From positions 1 to 45,408 of the forward strand of contig JACPOU010000035.1 of NCBI GenBank assembly GCA_016191345.1: a DNA stretch of 45,408 bases. The letters run 5' to 3'. Origin of the DNA: Chloroflexota bacterium (lineage in GTDB: Bacteria > Chloroflexota > Limnocylindria > Limnocylindrales > CSP1-4). The notes beneath the pieces are model-generated. The model made no database searches and was not told where the DNA came from. It saw only the letters and a list, made by a program, of their open reading frames with translations. Shown piece by piece: positions 25,332 through 32,348 of the stretch (the first letter of the stretch is position 1; every line of letters begins with the position of its first letter). The position numbers and the translations under genes are program-made.

Positions 25332-25402
25332 GGCCGCAACGGGACTGACGGCGGCCCCGGGCAGGACTGGTGCACCACGGACGATCGCGGGTCGGCCCGT
25401 GG

Positions 25403-25408
25403 TACCGT
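25403..25408 (+). promoter_or_regulatory. -10-like TACCGT before the CpaE-like gene
   Basis: TACCGT ends 7 bases before ATG 25416, the spacing expected if the transcript starts at the start codon. No ribosome site lies upstream. This would be the promoter of the five-gene 25416-30973 run. Confidence 0.4.
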
Positions 25409-25415
25409 TCGGCCG

Positions 25416-26567
25416 ATGGCATCAAGCGACCAGATCCGCCTGCTGCTGATCGAGGACGTTCCGCAGGTGGCGCAGTACGTCCGCGGCCTGCTGATGGCCC
25501 AGTCCCAGATCAAGCTGCTCGACGTGCTGACCGACGGCGGGCGCGCCGCGACCCAGATTCCCGAGCTCCGGCCGGACGTCGTCATCGTCGACGCGCTCCT
25601 GCAGGGACGGGTCAAGGGCATGCAGGTCGTGAAGCAGCTGCATGAGGGTGGCGCGGGCCTCCCCGTGATCGTCCTGACCGTCCCGCAGCAGCCCGTCGAC
25701 CCGGACCCCGAGAACGGCATCCACGGCGTCCTCTCGATGCCCTTCTCCGGCTACGACCTCATCAGCCGGGTCTCCCAGGCGCGGAAGGACCATGACGCGT
25801 CGGGGGCGGGCGCCGCGTCGACGATGATCGCCGTCTTCGCCCCGAAGGGCGGGGTCGGCAAGACGACGATCGCCTTCAACCTCGCCGTCGCCGCGGCGAA
25901 GCTGGGCTCGCGGACGGTCCTCGTCGATGGCAGCATCCAGTTCGCGGACCTCCGCTCGCTGCTCCGGGTTCCCGCCGATGCGGCCTCGATCCTCGACCTG
26001 CCCACGGACCGCGTCTCCGAATCCGACCTCGCGGAGGTGGTCTGGCGCGACCCGTCCGGCATCGACATCCTCCTCGCCCCGCCGCGCCTCGAGATGGCAG
26101 AGATGGTCACGCCGCGCGACGTCGAGAAGGTCCTGTCGCTCCTGCGACGGCTGTACGAGGTCGTCATCGTCGACATGTCGGTCGCCCTCGACGAGCTGAA
26201 CCTCGCACTCTTCGACCGCGCCGACACGATCCTCGAGATCGTGACCTACGACTCGACGACGATCCATAACACGATCGCCCTGGCCGACACGTTCCGGACG
26301 ATCGGCTACCCGCCGACGAAGGTGCGGTACCTGCTGAACCGCGCCGACTCGAACGCGGGGATCGGCCCGGACGAGCTGACACGGGCGCTGGGCCGGGTCC
26401 CCGAGTACCAGGTTCGGTCGGAAGGTCAGATCGTGGTGACGGCGAACAATCAGGGTGTCCCGTTCGTGCTGTCCAACCCGGAGGCCGGCGTCAGCCAGGA
26501 CCTCGAGCGCGTCGCTGCAGCCCTGCTCCTCCCGCAGCGCACGGCCGTCGGCGCCGGCGCCCGCTGA
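25416..26567 (+). CDS. CpaE-like protein: receiver domain plus ParA/MinD-type ATPase
   Basis: This 383-residue protein starts with a receiver domain (acidic pair Glu13-Asp14, phospho-site Asp59 in VVIVDALL, switch Thr88). The conserved Lys of the receiver fold is replaced by Met108 in GVLSMPFSGYDL, so phosphorylation signalling may be altered. From about residue 135 a deviant Walker A ATPase follows: FAPKGGVGKTTIAFNLA, VLVDGSIQFADL and VIVDMSVALDELNLALFDRAD. CpaE/TadZ proteins localise pilus machinery at the pole, but no Flp/Tad genes lie in the window. The glutamate racemase homologue starts 7 bases downstream. Role as a localisation or partition regulator is inferred. Confidence 0.85.
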   Translation: MASSDQIRLLLIEDVPQVAQYVRGLLMAQSQIKLLDVLTDGGRAATQIPELRPDVVIVDALLQGRVKGMQVVKQLHEGGAGLPVIVLTVPQQPVDPDPENGIHGVLSMPFSGYDLISRVSQARKDHDASGAGAASTMIAVFAPKGGVGKTTIAFNLAVAAAKLGSRTVLVDGSIQFADLRSLLRVPADAASILDLPTDRVSESDLAEVVWRDPSGIDILLAPPRLEMAEMVTPRDVEKVLSLLRRLYEVVIVDMSVALDELNLALFDRADTILEIVTYDSTTIHNTIALADTFRTIGYPPTKVRYLLNRADSNAGIGPDELTRALGRVPEYQVRSEGQIVVTANNQGVPFVLSNPEAGVSQDLERVAAALLLPQRTAVGAGAR

Positions 26568-26574
26568 CCGCGGG

Positions 26575-27513
26575 ATGTCCGATCCGCGCCCGATCGGGGT
26601 CTTCGATTCCGGGGTCGGCGGCCTGACCGTCCTCCGCGAGATCCTCCGCCGGAGCCCGGCCGAATCGACCATCTACCTCGGCGACAACGCCCGCGCCCCG
26701 TACGGAACCCGCTCCGACGACGAGGTCCGCCGCTTCAGCACGGAATCGATCGACGCGCTCGTGGAGCGGGACGTCAAGGCGATCGTCGTGGCCCGCAACA
26801 CGTCCACGGCCGTGGCGATCGGCGATCTCCGGCGGCGCTACGACCTGCCCGTGCTGGGGGTCATCCGGCCGGGCGCCGTGACGGCCTCGCTGACCACCCG
26901 CAACCGGCGGGTCGGGGTCATCGCCACGCCGGCGACGATCCGCTCGCACGCCTACTTCGCGGCGATCAAGGACGAGAACCCCGCCGTCGAGGTCTACGAG
27001 CACGCGACGCCGGCCCTCGTGCCGATGGTCGAGGCCGGCCTGATCTCGGGTCCCGACGTCGAGGCTGCGGTGGCCGCCGCGCTCGCGCCGCTGCTCGGCG
27101 AGCGGAACGAGGATGGCGAGTTCATCTTCCCGCTGCCGTCATCGGCCCGGATCGACACGCTCCTCCTCGGCTGCACCCACTACCCGCTGCTCCGGCCGGT
27201 CCTCGCCGCCGCCGCGGGCGACCGGATCGCGATCGTGGATTCCGCGTCGGCGACGGCCTCGGCCCTCTCCGAGCTTCTCTCCATCAACGCGCTCGAGGCG
27301 CCCGGCAGCTCGCGTGGAACCGCGGCGGATGCGGGCCATGCCGGCCATGACGCGCCGCGCGAGCCGGCGGCGGCCCCGGTCCACGTCCAGCTGACGACGG
27401 GCGACGTCGCTGCCTTCCGGGCCATTGCCGAGCGGATGTTCAGCGAGGCGTTCCCGGATGTCTCGTCGGTGGAGCTGCGGCCCGCGACATCCGGCGCCGG
27501 GCTGGCCCGATGA
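26575..27513 (+). CDS. murI: glutamate racemase homologue lacking the first catalytic cysteine
   Basis: This 312-residue protein belongs to the Asp/Glu racemase family and is collinear with MurI, which makes D-glutamate for peptidoglycan. Visible parts are IGVFDSGVGGLTVLREI, YLGDNARAPYG, GVIRPGA and the second catalytic site LLLGCTHYPLLRP (Cys200). The first catalytic Cys, normally in VVACNTASA, is Arg74 here (VVARNTSTA); the codon is CGC at 26794-26796, one base from TGC. A Gly/Ala/His-rich insertion lies near residues 240-265. True MurI needs both cysteines, so this copy may be inactive, altered in activity, or carry a sequence error. Its stop overlaps the next start (ATGA). Confidence 0.87.
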   Translation: MSDPRPIGVFDSGVGGLTVLREILRRSPAESTIYLGDNARAPYGTRSDDEVRRFSTESIDALVERDVKAIVVARNTSTAVAIGDLRRRYDLPVLGVIRPGAVTASLTTRNRRVGVIATPATIRSHAYFAAIKDENPAVEVYEHATPALVPMVEAGLISGPDVEAAVAAALAPLLGERNEDGEFIFPLPSSARIDTLLLGCTHYPLLRPVLAAAAGDRIAIVDSASATASALSELLSINALEAPGSSRGTAADAGHAGHDAPREPAAAPVHVQLTTGDVAAFRAIAERMFSEAFPDVSSVELRPATSGAGLAR

Positions 27514-28733
27514 CCGCGGAGCGCCGGCGCGGCCCGGGTCGAGGCACGCAGTGGGCGGTCGACCGGCGCTGGCAGGCCGGGTTCCTCATCGGCTCGGCGC
27601 TCGGCGTCGCGGCGACGGTCGTCGGGCGACGGGCCGAGCGATCCGCGCGGCAGGGCCTCGTCGACTGGGTCGCCGTCGAGCGCCTCGCCGCGGCGCGGGC
27701 CTCGAACGCGCCGGGTCGTCTGACGCCGCTCGAGCTCCACGCCGCCGAGGCGGCCTATCGCGAGGCCATGGCGATCGTCGTGCCGCGCCTCGCCGAAGCG
27801 CTTGGGACGGCGCTTCCCGGCGTCGTCGATCGTGCCTCGGTCGTGGACCGGGCCGGCTGGGTGAAGGCCAACATCGTGACGTTCAAGGCCCTCATCTCGA
27901 AGATGGAGGGCCAGCTCCTCAACCAGGTCGTGCCGGCGGGCGGCGGGCTCCCCGCGGCGGCCATGGTCATCGCCAATCGCTGGCTGACGACCCGCCAGCT
28001 CGGCTTCCTGCTGGGGTTCATGGGAACCCGTGTCCTCGGCCAGTACGACCTCGCCCTGCTGTCCGCGGAGGCCGAGGACGGACGCCTGCTGTTCGTCGAG
28101 GAGAACATCCGGGCGTCCGCCCGCTCGCTCGACGTCCCGATCGGGCCGTTCCGGACATGGATCGCGCTCCACGAGACGACGCACGCCTTCGAATTCGAGG
28201 GCCATCCCTGGCTCCGGCCGTACCTGGCCGAGCGGCTGGAGCGCCAGCTCACCCTGTTCAGCGGGTCCGCGACGACCCTCGGCGGCGACGCGCTCCGGGC
28301 GCTCGGGCGGTCGCTCCGCGGGGAGGCCCAGGGCGAGCACTGGATGGAGCGCCTCATGACCCCCGAGCAGCGCTCGCTGTTCCGCGAGACGCAGGCCGTG
28401 ATGAGCCTCCTCGAGGGCTTCAGCGACTACGTGATGGACGAGGTCGGCAAGGGCATCGTGCCGGGCGTGGAGCGCATCTCCGCCCGCTTCCACGAGCGTC
28501 GCGAGCACCGGACCGGCTTCGAGCGGGCGGTCCTCCGGCTGACCGGCATGGACCTGAAGATGGAGCAGTACCGGAAGGGTGAGCGGTTCGTACGGGCCGT
28601 CGCCGAGGCCCGTGGCCGGACCGCGCTGGACCGCATCTGGGAGTCGCCCGCGACGCTGCCGCGGCCCGAGGAGATCGAGCGGCCGGCGGCCTGGATCGAG
28701 CGGGTCCTCGACGGCCACGGGGCTCCGGCATGA
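27510..28733 (+). CDS. DUF2342/zincin_2 family putative zinc metalloprotease
   Basis: This 407-residue protein has the zincin signature WIALHETTHAFEFEGHPWL, with HETTH at residues 221-225. Downstream acidic residues in LLEGFSDYVMDEVG could supply the third ligand. A short hydrophobic segment lies near residues 24-38 (FLIGSALGVAATVVG). The family is common in Actinobacteria and Chloroflexota and has been labelled 'coenzyme F420 biosynthesis associated', though its substrate is unknown. It overlaps murI upstream and the dehydrogenase downstream by ATGA on both sides, so it belongs to a tightly coupled operon. Confidence 0.88.
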   Translation: MTAERRRGPGRGTQWAVDRRWQAGFLIGSALGVAATVVGRRAERSARQGLVDWVAVERLAAARASNAPGRLTPLELHAAEAAYREAMAIVVPRLAEALGTALPGVVDRASVVDRAGWVKANIVTFKALISKMEGQLLNQVVPAGGGLPAAAMVIANRWLTTRQLGFLLGFMGTRVLGQYDLALLSAEAEDGRLLFVEENIRASARSLDVPIGPFRTWIALHETTHAFEFEGHPWLRPYLAERLERQLTLFSGSATTLGGDALRALGRSLRGEAQGEHWMERLMTPEQRSLFRETQAVMSLLEGFSDYVMDEVGKGIVPGVERISARFHERREHRTGFERAVLRLTGMDLKMEQYRKGERFVRAVAEARGRTALDRIWESPATLPRPEEIERPAAWIERVLDGHGAPA

Positions 28734-28771
28734 GTGGCGCCAACCCGAGCATGCGTGGCGCCAACCCGAGC
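28730..28771 (+). repeat. 21-bp tandem duplication containing the start codon
   Basis: Two 21-base units (28730-28750 and 28751-28771) differ at a single base. Each begins with ATG, giving the protein start MSGANPSMRGANPS. The duplication spans the ATGA overlap with the upstream gene. Confidence 0.92.
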
Positions 28772-29827
28772 ACGCCGGGTCCCGGCAGCGGCCCGGGCGG
28801 CGTGCCGGCCGCGATCGCGGTCAGCCCGATCCTGTCGGCTCGCGTCCGGGCCCAGGACCTCGACCGCATCCGCGCGGCGGCTCCCGGCGCGCGCATCGTC
28901 AACCTGTCGGTCGAAGGCCTCGCCGACGGCCCGGTCGAGGACGTCGAGGCGCTGCTCCGGGGCTGGCTCAGTTCGGAGGCGTTCGATCGGCTCGTCGCCC
29001 GCGCCCCGAACCTGCGCTGGGTCCACTCGGCCACGTCCGGCGTGGAACGGGCGCTCACGCCGGTCGCCCTGGAGCGGGAGATCGTCGTGACGAACGCCCG
29101 GGGCGTCTTCTCGCGGCCCATTGCCGAGCACGTCCTCATGCTGATTCTCGCGATCAGCCGCCGCCTCCCGCAGCTCCTCGAGCTCCAGCGCGAGCGGACC
29201 TGGCAACCGCTCGAGGGCGTGGAGCTCCGCGAGCTCACGATCGGGATCGTCGGCTACGGCTCCATCGGGCGCGCGGTCGCATCCCTGGCGGGCGCATTCG
29301 GTGCGCGGGTGATCGCGCTCCGGCGGAACGTCGAGCGTGGCGCCGGACCGGGCGCCGGACCGGGTCCCGCCGCGGGCGACGACGCGTTCGCCTTCGAGCC
29401 GGCGCCGGCCCGGATCGTGGGACCGGACGCGCTCCACGAGCTCCTGGCGGCGGCGGACATCGTCGTCCTCGCGGCCCCGCTCACGCCCGAGACGGACAGC
29501 ATGATCGACGCCGCCGCGCTGGCCGCCATGCGTCCCCATGCCTGGCTCATCAACGTCGCCCGCGGCCGGCTGATCGACGACCGCGCGCTCCTCCGGGCCC
29601 TCGCGGCCGGTGAGATCGGCGGCGCCGCGCTCGATACGTTCCGCCAGGAGCCGCTGCCCGGGAATTCGCCGTTCTACGATCTGCCCAACGTCATCGTCAC
29701 GCCGCACACGGCCTGGTCCTCGGCCCGCGTCCTCGACCGGAGCATCGAGCTCTTCTGCGACAACCTCCGTCGGTTCGCGCTCGGCGAGCCCCTCCACAAC
29801 GTGGTGGATCCGGCCGCCGGATACTGA
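28730..29827 (+). CDS. D-isomer-specific 2-hydroxyacid dehydrogenase
   Basis: This 365-residue NAD(P)-dependent dehydrogenase has WVHSATSGVERAL, the dinucleotide loop IGIVGYGSIGRAVAS, the catalytic Arg in LINVARGRLIDD, Glu in FRQEPLPGNSPF and His in VIVTPHTAWSS. The sequence resembles glyoxylate/hydroxypyruvate reductase-like members. A Gly/Pro/Ala-rich insertion after the first beta strands of the cofactor domain (about 200-225) contains a 12-bp tandem repeat. The first 25 residues are also repetitive and may be dispensable: a 21-bp duplication has copied the start codon, so ATG 28730 or ATG 28751 could be used. The substrate is not determinable. Confidence 0.9.
   Translation: MSGANPSMRGANPSTPGPGSGPGGVPAAIAVSPILSARVRAQDLDRIRAAAPGARIVNLSVEGLADGPVEDVEALLRGWLSSEAFDRLVARAPNLRWVHSATSGVERALTPVALEREIVVTNARGVFSRPIAEHVLMLILAISRRLPQLLELQRERTWQPLEGVELRELTIGIVGYGSIGRAVASLAGAFGARVIALRRNVERGAGPGAGPGPAAGDDAFAFEPAPARIVGPDALHELLAAADIVVLAAPLTPETDSMIDAAALAAMRPHAWLINVARGRLIDDRALLRALAAGEIGGAALDTFRQEPLPGNSPFYDLPNVIVTPHTAWSSARVLDRSIELFCDNLRRFALGEPLHNVVDPAAGY
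29340..29363 (+). repeat. perfect 12-bp tandem duplication inside a coding region
   Basis: GCGCCGGACCGG is repeated exactly at 29340-29351 and 29352-29363, encoding a GAGPGAGP stretch in a variable loop of the dehydrogenase. The unit length keeps the frame. Confidence 0.85.
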
Positions 29828-29869
29828 CGGGAGCGGCGCCCGGCGCCCTGTGTCACCATCCGCGCCGAC

Positions 29870-30973
29870 ATGCAGATCGCCATCGTCGGCCTCGCCGGGA
29901 GCGGCAAGACGACCGTCTTCAACACCCTCACCCGTGGCCACGCCGAGACCGGCGGCTTCGGGGGCCTCACCCTGAACGTCGGGGTCGTCAAGGTGCCCGA
30001 CGAGCGGCTGGATCGGCTGGCCGCCATCTTCCGGCCGAAGAAGATCGTCCAGGCTGACGTCACGTACGTGGACCTGCCCGCACCGCCGGCCTCGAGCGAG
30101 GGCCGGGTCGGGACGGAGGAGCTGCCGGCCGAGCATCTCGCGCGGCTGCGGGATTCCGACGCGCTGCTCCACGTCGTCCGCGCGTTCGACGATCCGTCGG
30201 TGCCGCACCCGTCGGGGAGTGTCGACCCGGCCCGCGACCTCGAGAACCTCGACCTCGAGTTCATCCTGGCCGACCTGTCGATGGTCGATCGCCGGCTGGA
30301 GCGCCTCGCGTCGTCGGGCCGCCACGGCACTCCGGCCGAGCGGGAGTCGAACGAGCGCGAGGAGGTCGTGCTCCGGAAGCTCAAGGCGGCCCTCGAGGCC
30401 GGAACGCCGATCCGCGACACCGGCCTCGATGCGGACGAGACCAAGGCGATCCGCGGCTTCCGGTTCCTGAGCGAGAAGCCGGTGCTCGTCCTCCTCAACA
30501 TCGGCGAGCGCGAGATCCCGGGCGCGCCCGCGCTCGTCGAGCGGATCCGCGGGACCTACCAGCACGCGCACGCGCTCGTGGAGGCGCTCTCGGCGAAGAT
30601 CGAGATGGAGCTCGGCGAGCTGGAGCCGGACGAGGCCGCGATCTTCATGGAAGAGCTCGGGATCGCCGAATCCGGCCTTGGGCGCGTGATCGCGCTGTCC
30701 TACCAGCTGCTCGGCCTGATCTCGTTCCTGACCGCCGGGCCGGACGAGGTCCGCGCCTGGCCGATCCCCGACGGCAGCTCCGCGGTCGAGGCCGCCGGCG
30801 CGATCCACACGGACCTCGCGAAGGGCTTCATCCGGGCGGAGACGGTCGCCTACGAGGACCTGCTCCACCTGGGTTCGATGGCCGAGGCGCGCAGGGCCGG
30901 CCGGCTCCGCTCCGAGGGCCGGACCTACCGCGTCCGGGACGGGGACGTCCTCGAGATCCTCTTCAGCCGCTGA
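29870..30973 (+). CDS. YchF/OLA1-like P-loop ATPase with altered motifs
   Basis: This 367-residue protein resembles YchF, a ribosome-associated ATPase of the Obg group. The P loop is IVGLAGSGKTTVFNTLT (usual YchF: PNVGKST). The nucleotide-specificity motif is LNIGE (Asn210-Glu213), the ATP-type NxxE. The C-terminal TGS-like domain is well kept, with FLTAGPDEVRAW, AGAIHTDLAKGFIRAETV and GRTYRVRDGDVLEILF. The Walker B/DxxG region reads VDLPAPP (Asp68) instead of DIAGLV, and the helical insertion is distinct. It may be a divergent YchF paralogue rather than the main copy. It lies 42 bases after the dehydrogenase. Confidence 0.85.
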   Translation: MQIAIVGLAGSGKTTVFNTLTRGHAETGGFGGLTLNVGVVKVPDERLDRLAAIFRPKKIVQADVTYVDLPAPPASSEGRVGTEELPAEHLARLRDSDALLHVVRAFDDPSVPHPSGSVDPARDLENLDLEFILADLSMVDRRLERLASSGRHGTPAERESNEREEVVLRKLKAALEAGTPIRDTGLDADETKAIRGFRFLSEKPVLVLLNIGEREIPGAPALVERIRGTYQHAHALVEALSAKIEMELGELEPDEAAIFMEELGIAESGLGRVIALSYQLLGLISFLTAGPDEVRAWPIPDGSSAVEAAGAIHTDLAKGFIRAETVAYEDLLHLGSMAEARRAGRLRSEGRTYRVRDGDVLEILFSR

Positions 30974-30993
30974 GCGGCCGGGCGATGCCGCGC

Positions 30994-31377
30994 TCAGTTC
31001 GGCGGCTGTTCGCCGGGTTCGAAGTCGGCGAGGATCGTCCGGTAGTCGGCGGAATCGATGTCGGCCTCGTCCTCTGCCTCGTCCTCGTCGTCGAGCTGCG
31101 ATGGATCGAGCTCGGCGAGGAAGTTGTCCTCCTCGACCTTCGAGACATTGACCGCCGCCGTGAGGCGGTCGTCGGAGACGAAGACGAACCCGTAGTCCTG
31201 CTCCAGCTCGGCCGCGATCGCCTCGACGAGCGTGTCGGCATCATAGGCATCGACGATGCGGCGGCGGATCGAGTTGACGACCGTGAAGAACTCCTCGGGG
31301 TCCATCTCCTCCTCGCGGAAGAGGAGCACGTCGAAGAAGACGTCGCCGTCACCCTCGTGGAGCTCGTAGAAATGCAC
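30994..31377 (-). CDS. small acidic protein of unknown function
   Basis: This 127-residue, strongly acidic protein has a folded-looking first part (FYELHEGDGDVFFDVLLF, then EEFFTVVNSIRRRIVDAY) and an extended Asp/Glu-rich C-terminal tail (about 90-127). The GTG start at 31377 is preceded by GAGG. A TATACT -10 element lies about 45 bases upstream on the same strand. I do not recognise the family. The codon bias and structured pattern support a real gene. It converges with the YchF-like gene and is divergent from the PfkB kinase. Confidence 0.7.
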   Translation of the reverse strand: MHFYELHEGDGDVFFDVLLFREEEMDPEEFFTVVNSIRRRIVDAYDADTLVEAIAAELEQDYGFVFVSDDRLTAAVNVSKVEEDNFLAELDPSQLDDEDEAEDEADIDSADYRTILADFEPGEQPPN

Positions 31378-31420
31378 GCTCGGGCCTCGCGCTGGGCCGC
31401 GCGCCGCGGCCGGTCGCCCG

Positions 31421-31426
31421 AGTATA
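31421..31426 (-). promoter_or_regulatory. TATACT -10 element for the small acidic protein
   Basis: The minus strand reads TATACTCGG, nearly identical to TATACTCGC before ftsH. Transcription should start near 31414, leaving a leader of about 37 bases with a ribosome site. Confidence 0.5.
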
Positions 31427-31439
31427 GGGCGGCGGCCGC

Positions 31440-32348
31440 ATGACCTCGGCTGTGCTCCCGGAGGTCGTGGTCGTCGGGTCCGCAGCGCGCGACCTCGCCC
31501 CGGACGATCCGCGCGGCTGGCGACTCGGCGGGGCGGTGGCCTACGCGGGGCTCGCGCTCGCCCGGCTCGGACTGCGGCCACGGGTGCTGGTCGGCGGGGA
31601 CGCCGCGGTGGCGGACGCGAAGGAGCTGGACGTCCTCCGCGAGGCGGGGGCCATCGTGACCGTGGCGCGGCTGCACCGGAGCCCGGTGTTCGACAACCGT
31701 CAGGTCGGGAGGCTCCGGCGGCAGTGGTGCGTCGAGCCCGGCGAGCCCCTGCCGGTCGCGGCGCTGCCCGATTCGTGGCGCGCTTCGGGCGCCTGGCTGC
31801 TGGGGCCCGTCGCGAACGAGCTGCCCGGGACGTGGGCCGCCGCGCCGGCCATCGACGCCTTTGTGGCCCTCGGTTGGCAGGGCCTGCTGCGCGACCTTCG
31901 CCGCGGCGGGGACGTGCGGATGCGGCCGCCCGCCCCGAATCCGCTGGTCTCGCGAGCGGCGCTCGTGAGCGTGAGCCGTCTCGATGTCGAGCCGGGCACC
32001 AGCCCGGCGGCGCTCCTGTCGCTGCTCGCCGATGGCGCCACCCTGATCGTGACCGATGGCGATCGGGGTGGCGTCGGCCTGGATCGCGATGGGCGGGGCA
32101 GGACGCGGCGCTACGCGTCGATCCGGAGCCGCGTGGTTGTCGACGCCACCGGTGCCGGCGACGCGTTCCTCGCCGGCGTCGTCGCCGCGCGGCTCGGGCA
32201 TCCACTCGGGGGTTCGGCGCGCCGCGGCGGCGACCTGCGCCTGGGTGCCGCGCTCGGTTCGCTGGCCGTCGAGGCCCCCGGCCTCGACGGCATCCCGACG
32301 ATCCCCGCGATCGCCGACCGGCTGGCGGGCTCGCTCAGGCGACCCTGA
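31440..32348 (+). CDS. PfkB family carbohydrate/nucleoside kinase
   Basis: This 302-residue member of the ribokinase/PfkB superfamily has the N-terminal LGGAVAYAGLALARLG (GG hinge and substrate side) and the signature DATGAGDAFLAGVVAARLG with the catalytic Asp and anion hole. It lacks obvious residues that would identify the sugar. The family phosphorylates sugars or nucleosides with ATP. Its 3' end overlaps the end of the convergent mrfB gene by 14 bases. No SD is visible before the ATG. Confidence 0.85.
   Translation: MTSAVLPEVVVVGSAARDLAPDDPRGWRLGGAVAYAGLALARLGLRPRVLVGGDAAVADAKELDVLREAGAIVTVARLHRSPVFDNRQVGRLRRQWCVEPGEPLPVAALPDSWRASGAWLLGPVANELPGTWAAAPAIDAFVALGWQGLLRDLRRGGDVRMRPPAPNPLVSRAALVSVSRLDVEPGTSPAALLSLLADGATLIVTDGDRGGVGLDRDGRGRTRRYASIRSRVVVDATGAGDAFLAGVVAARLGHPLGGSARRGGDLRLGAALGSLAVEAPGLDGIPTIPAIADRLAGSLRRP

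Noticed and set aside
27180-30868. Long minus-strand frames opposite the racemase, zincin, dehydrogenase and YchF-like genes
   Set aside because: These are shadows of well-supported plus-strand genes with no recognisable domains.
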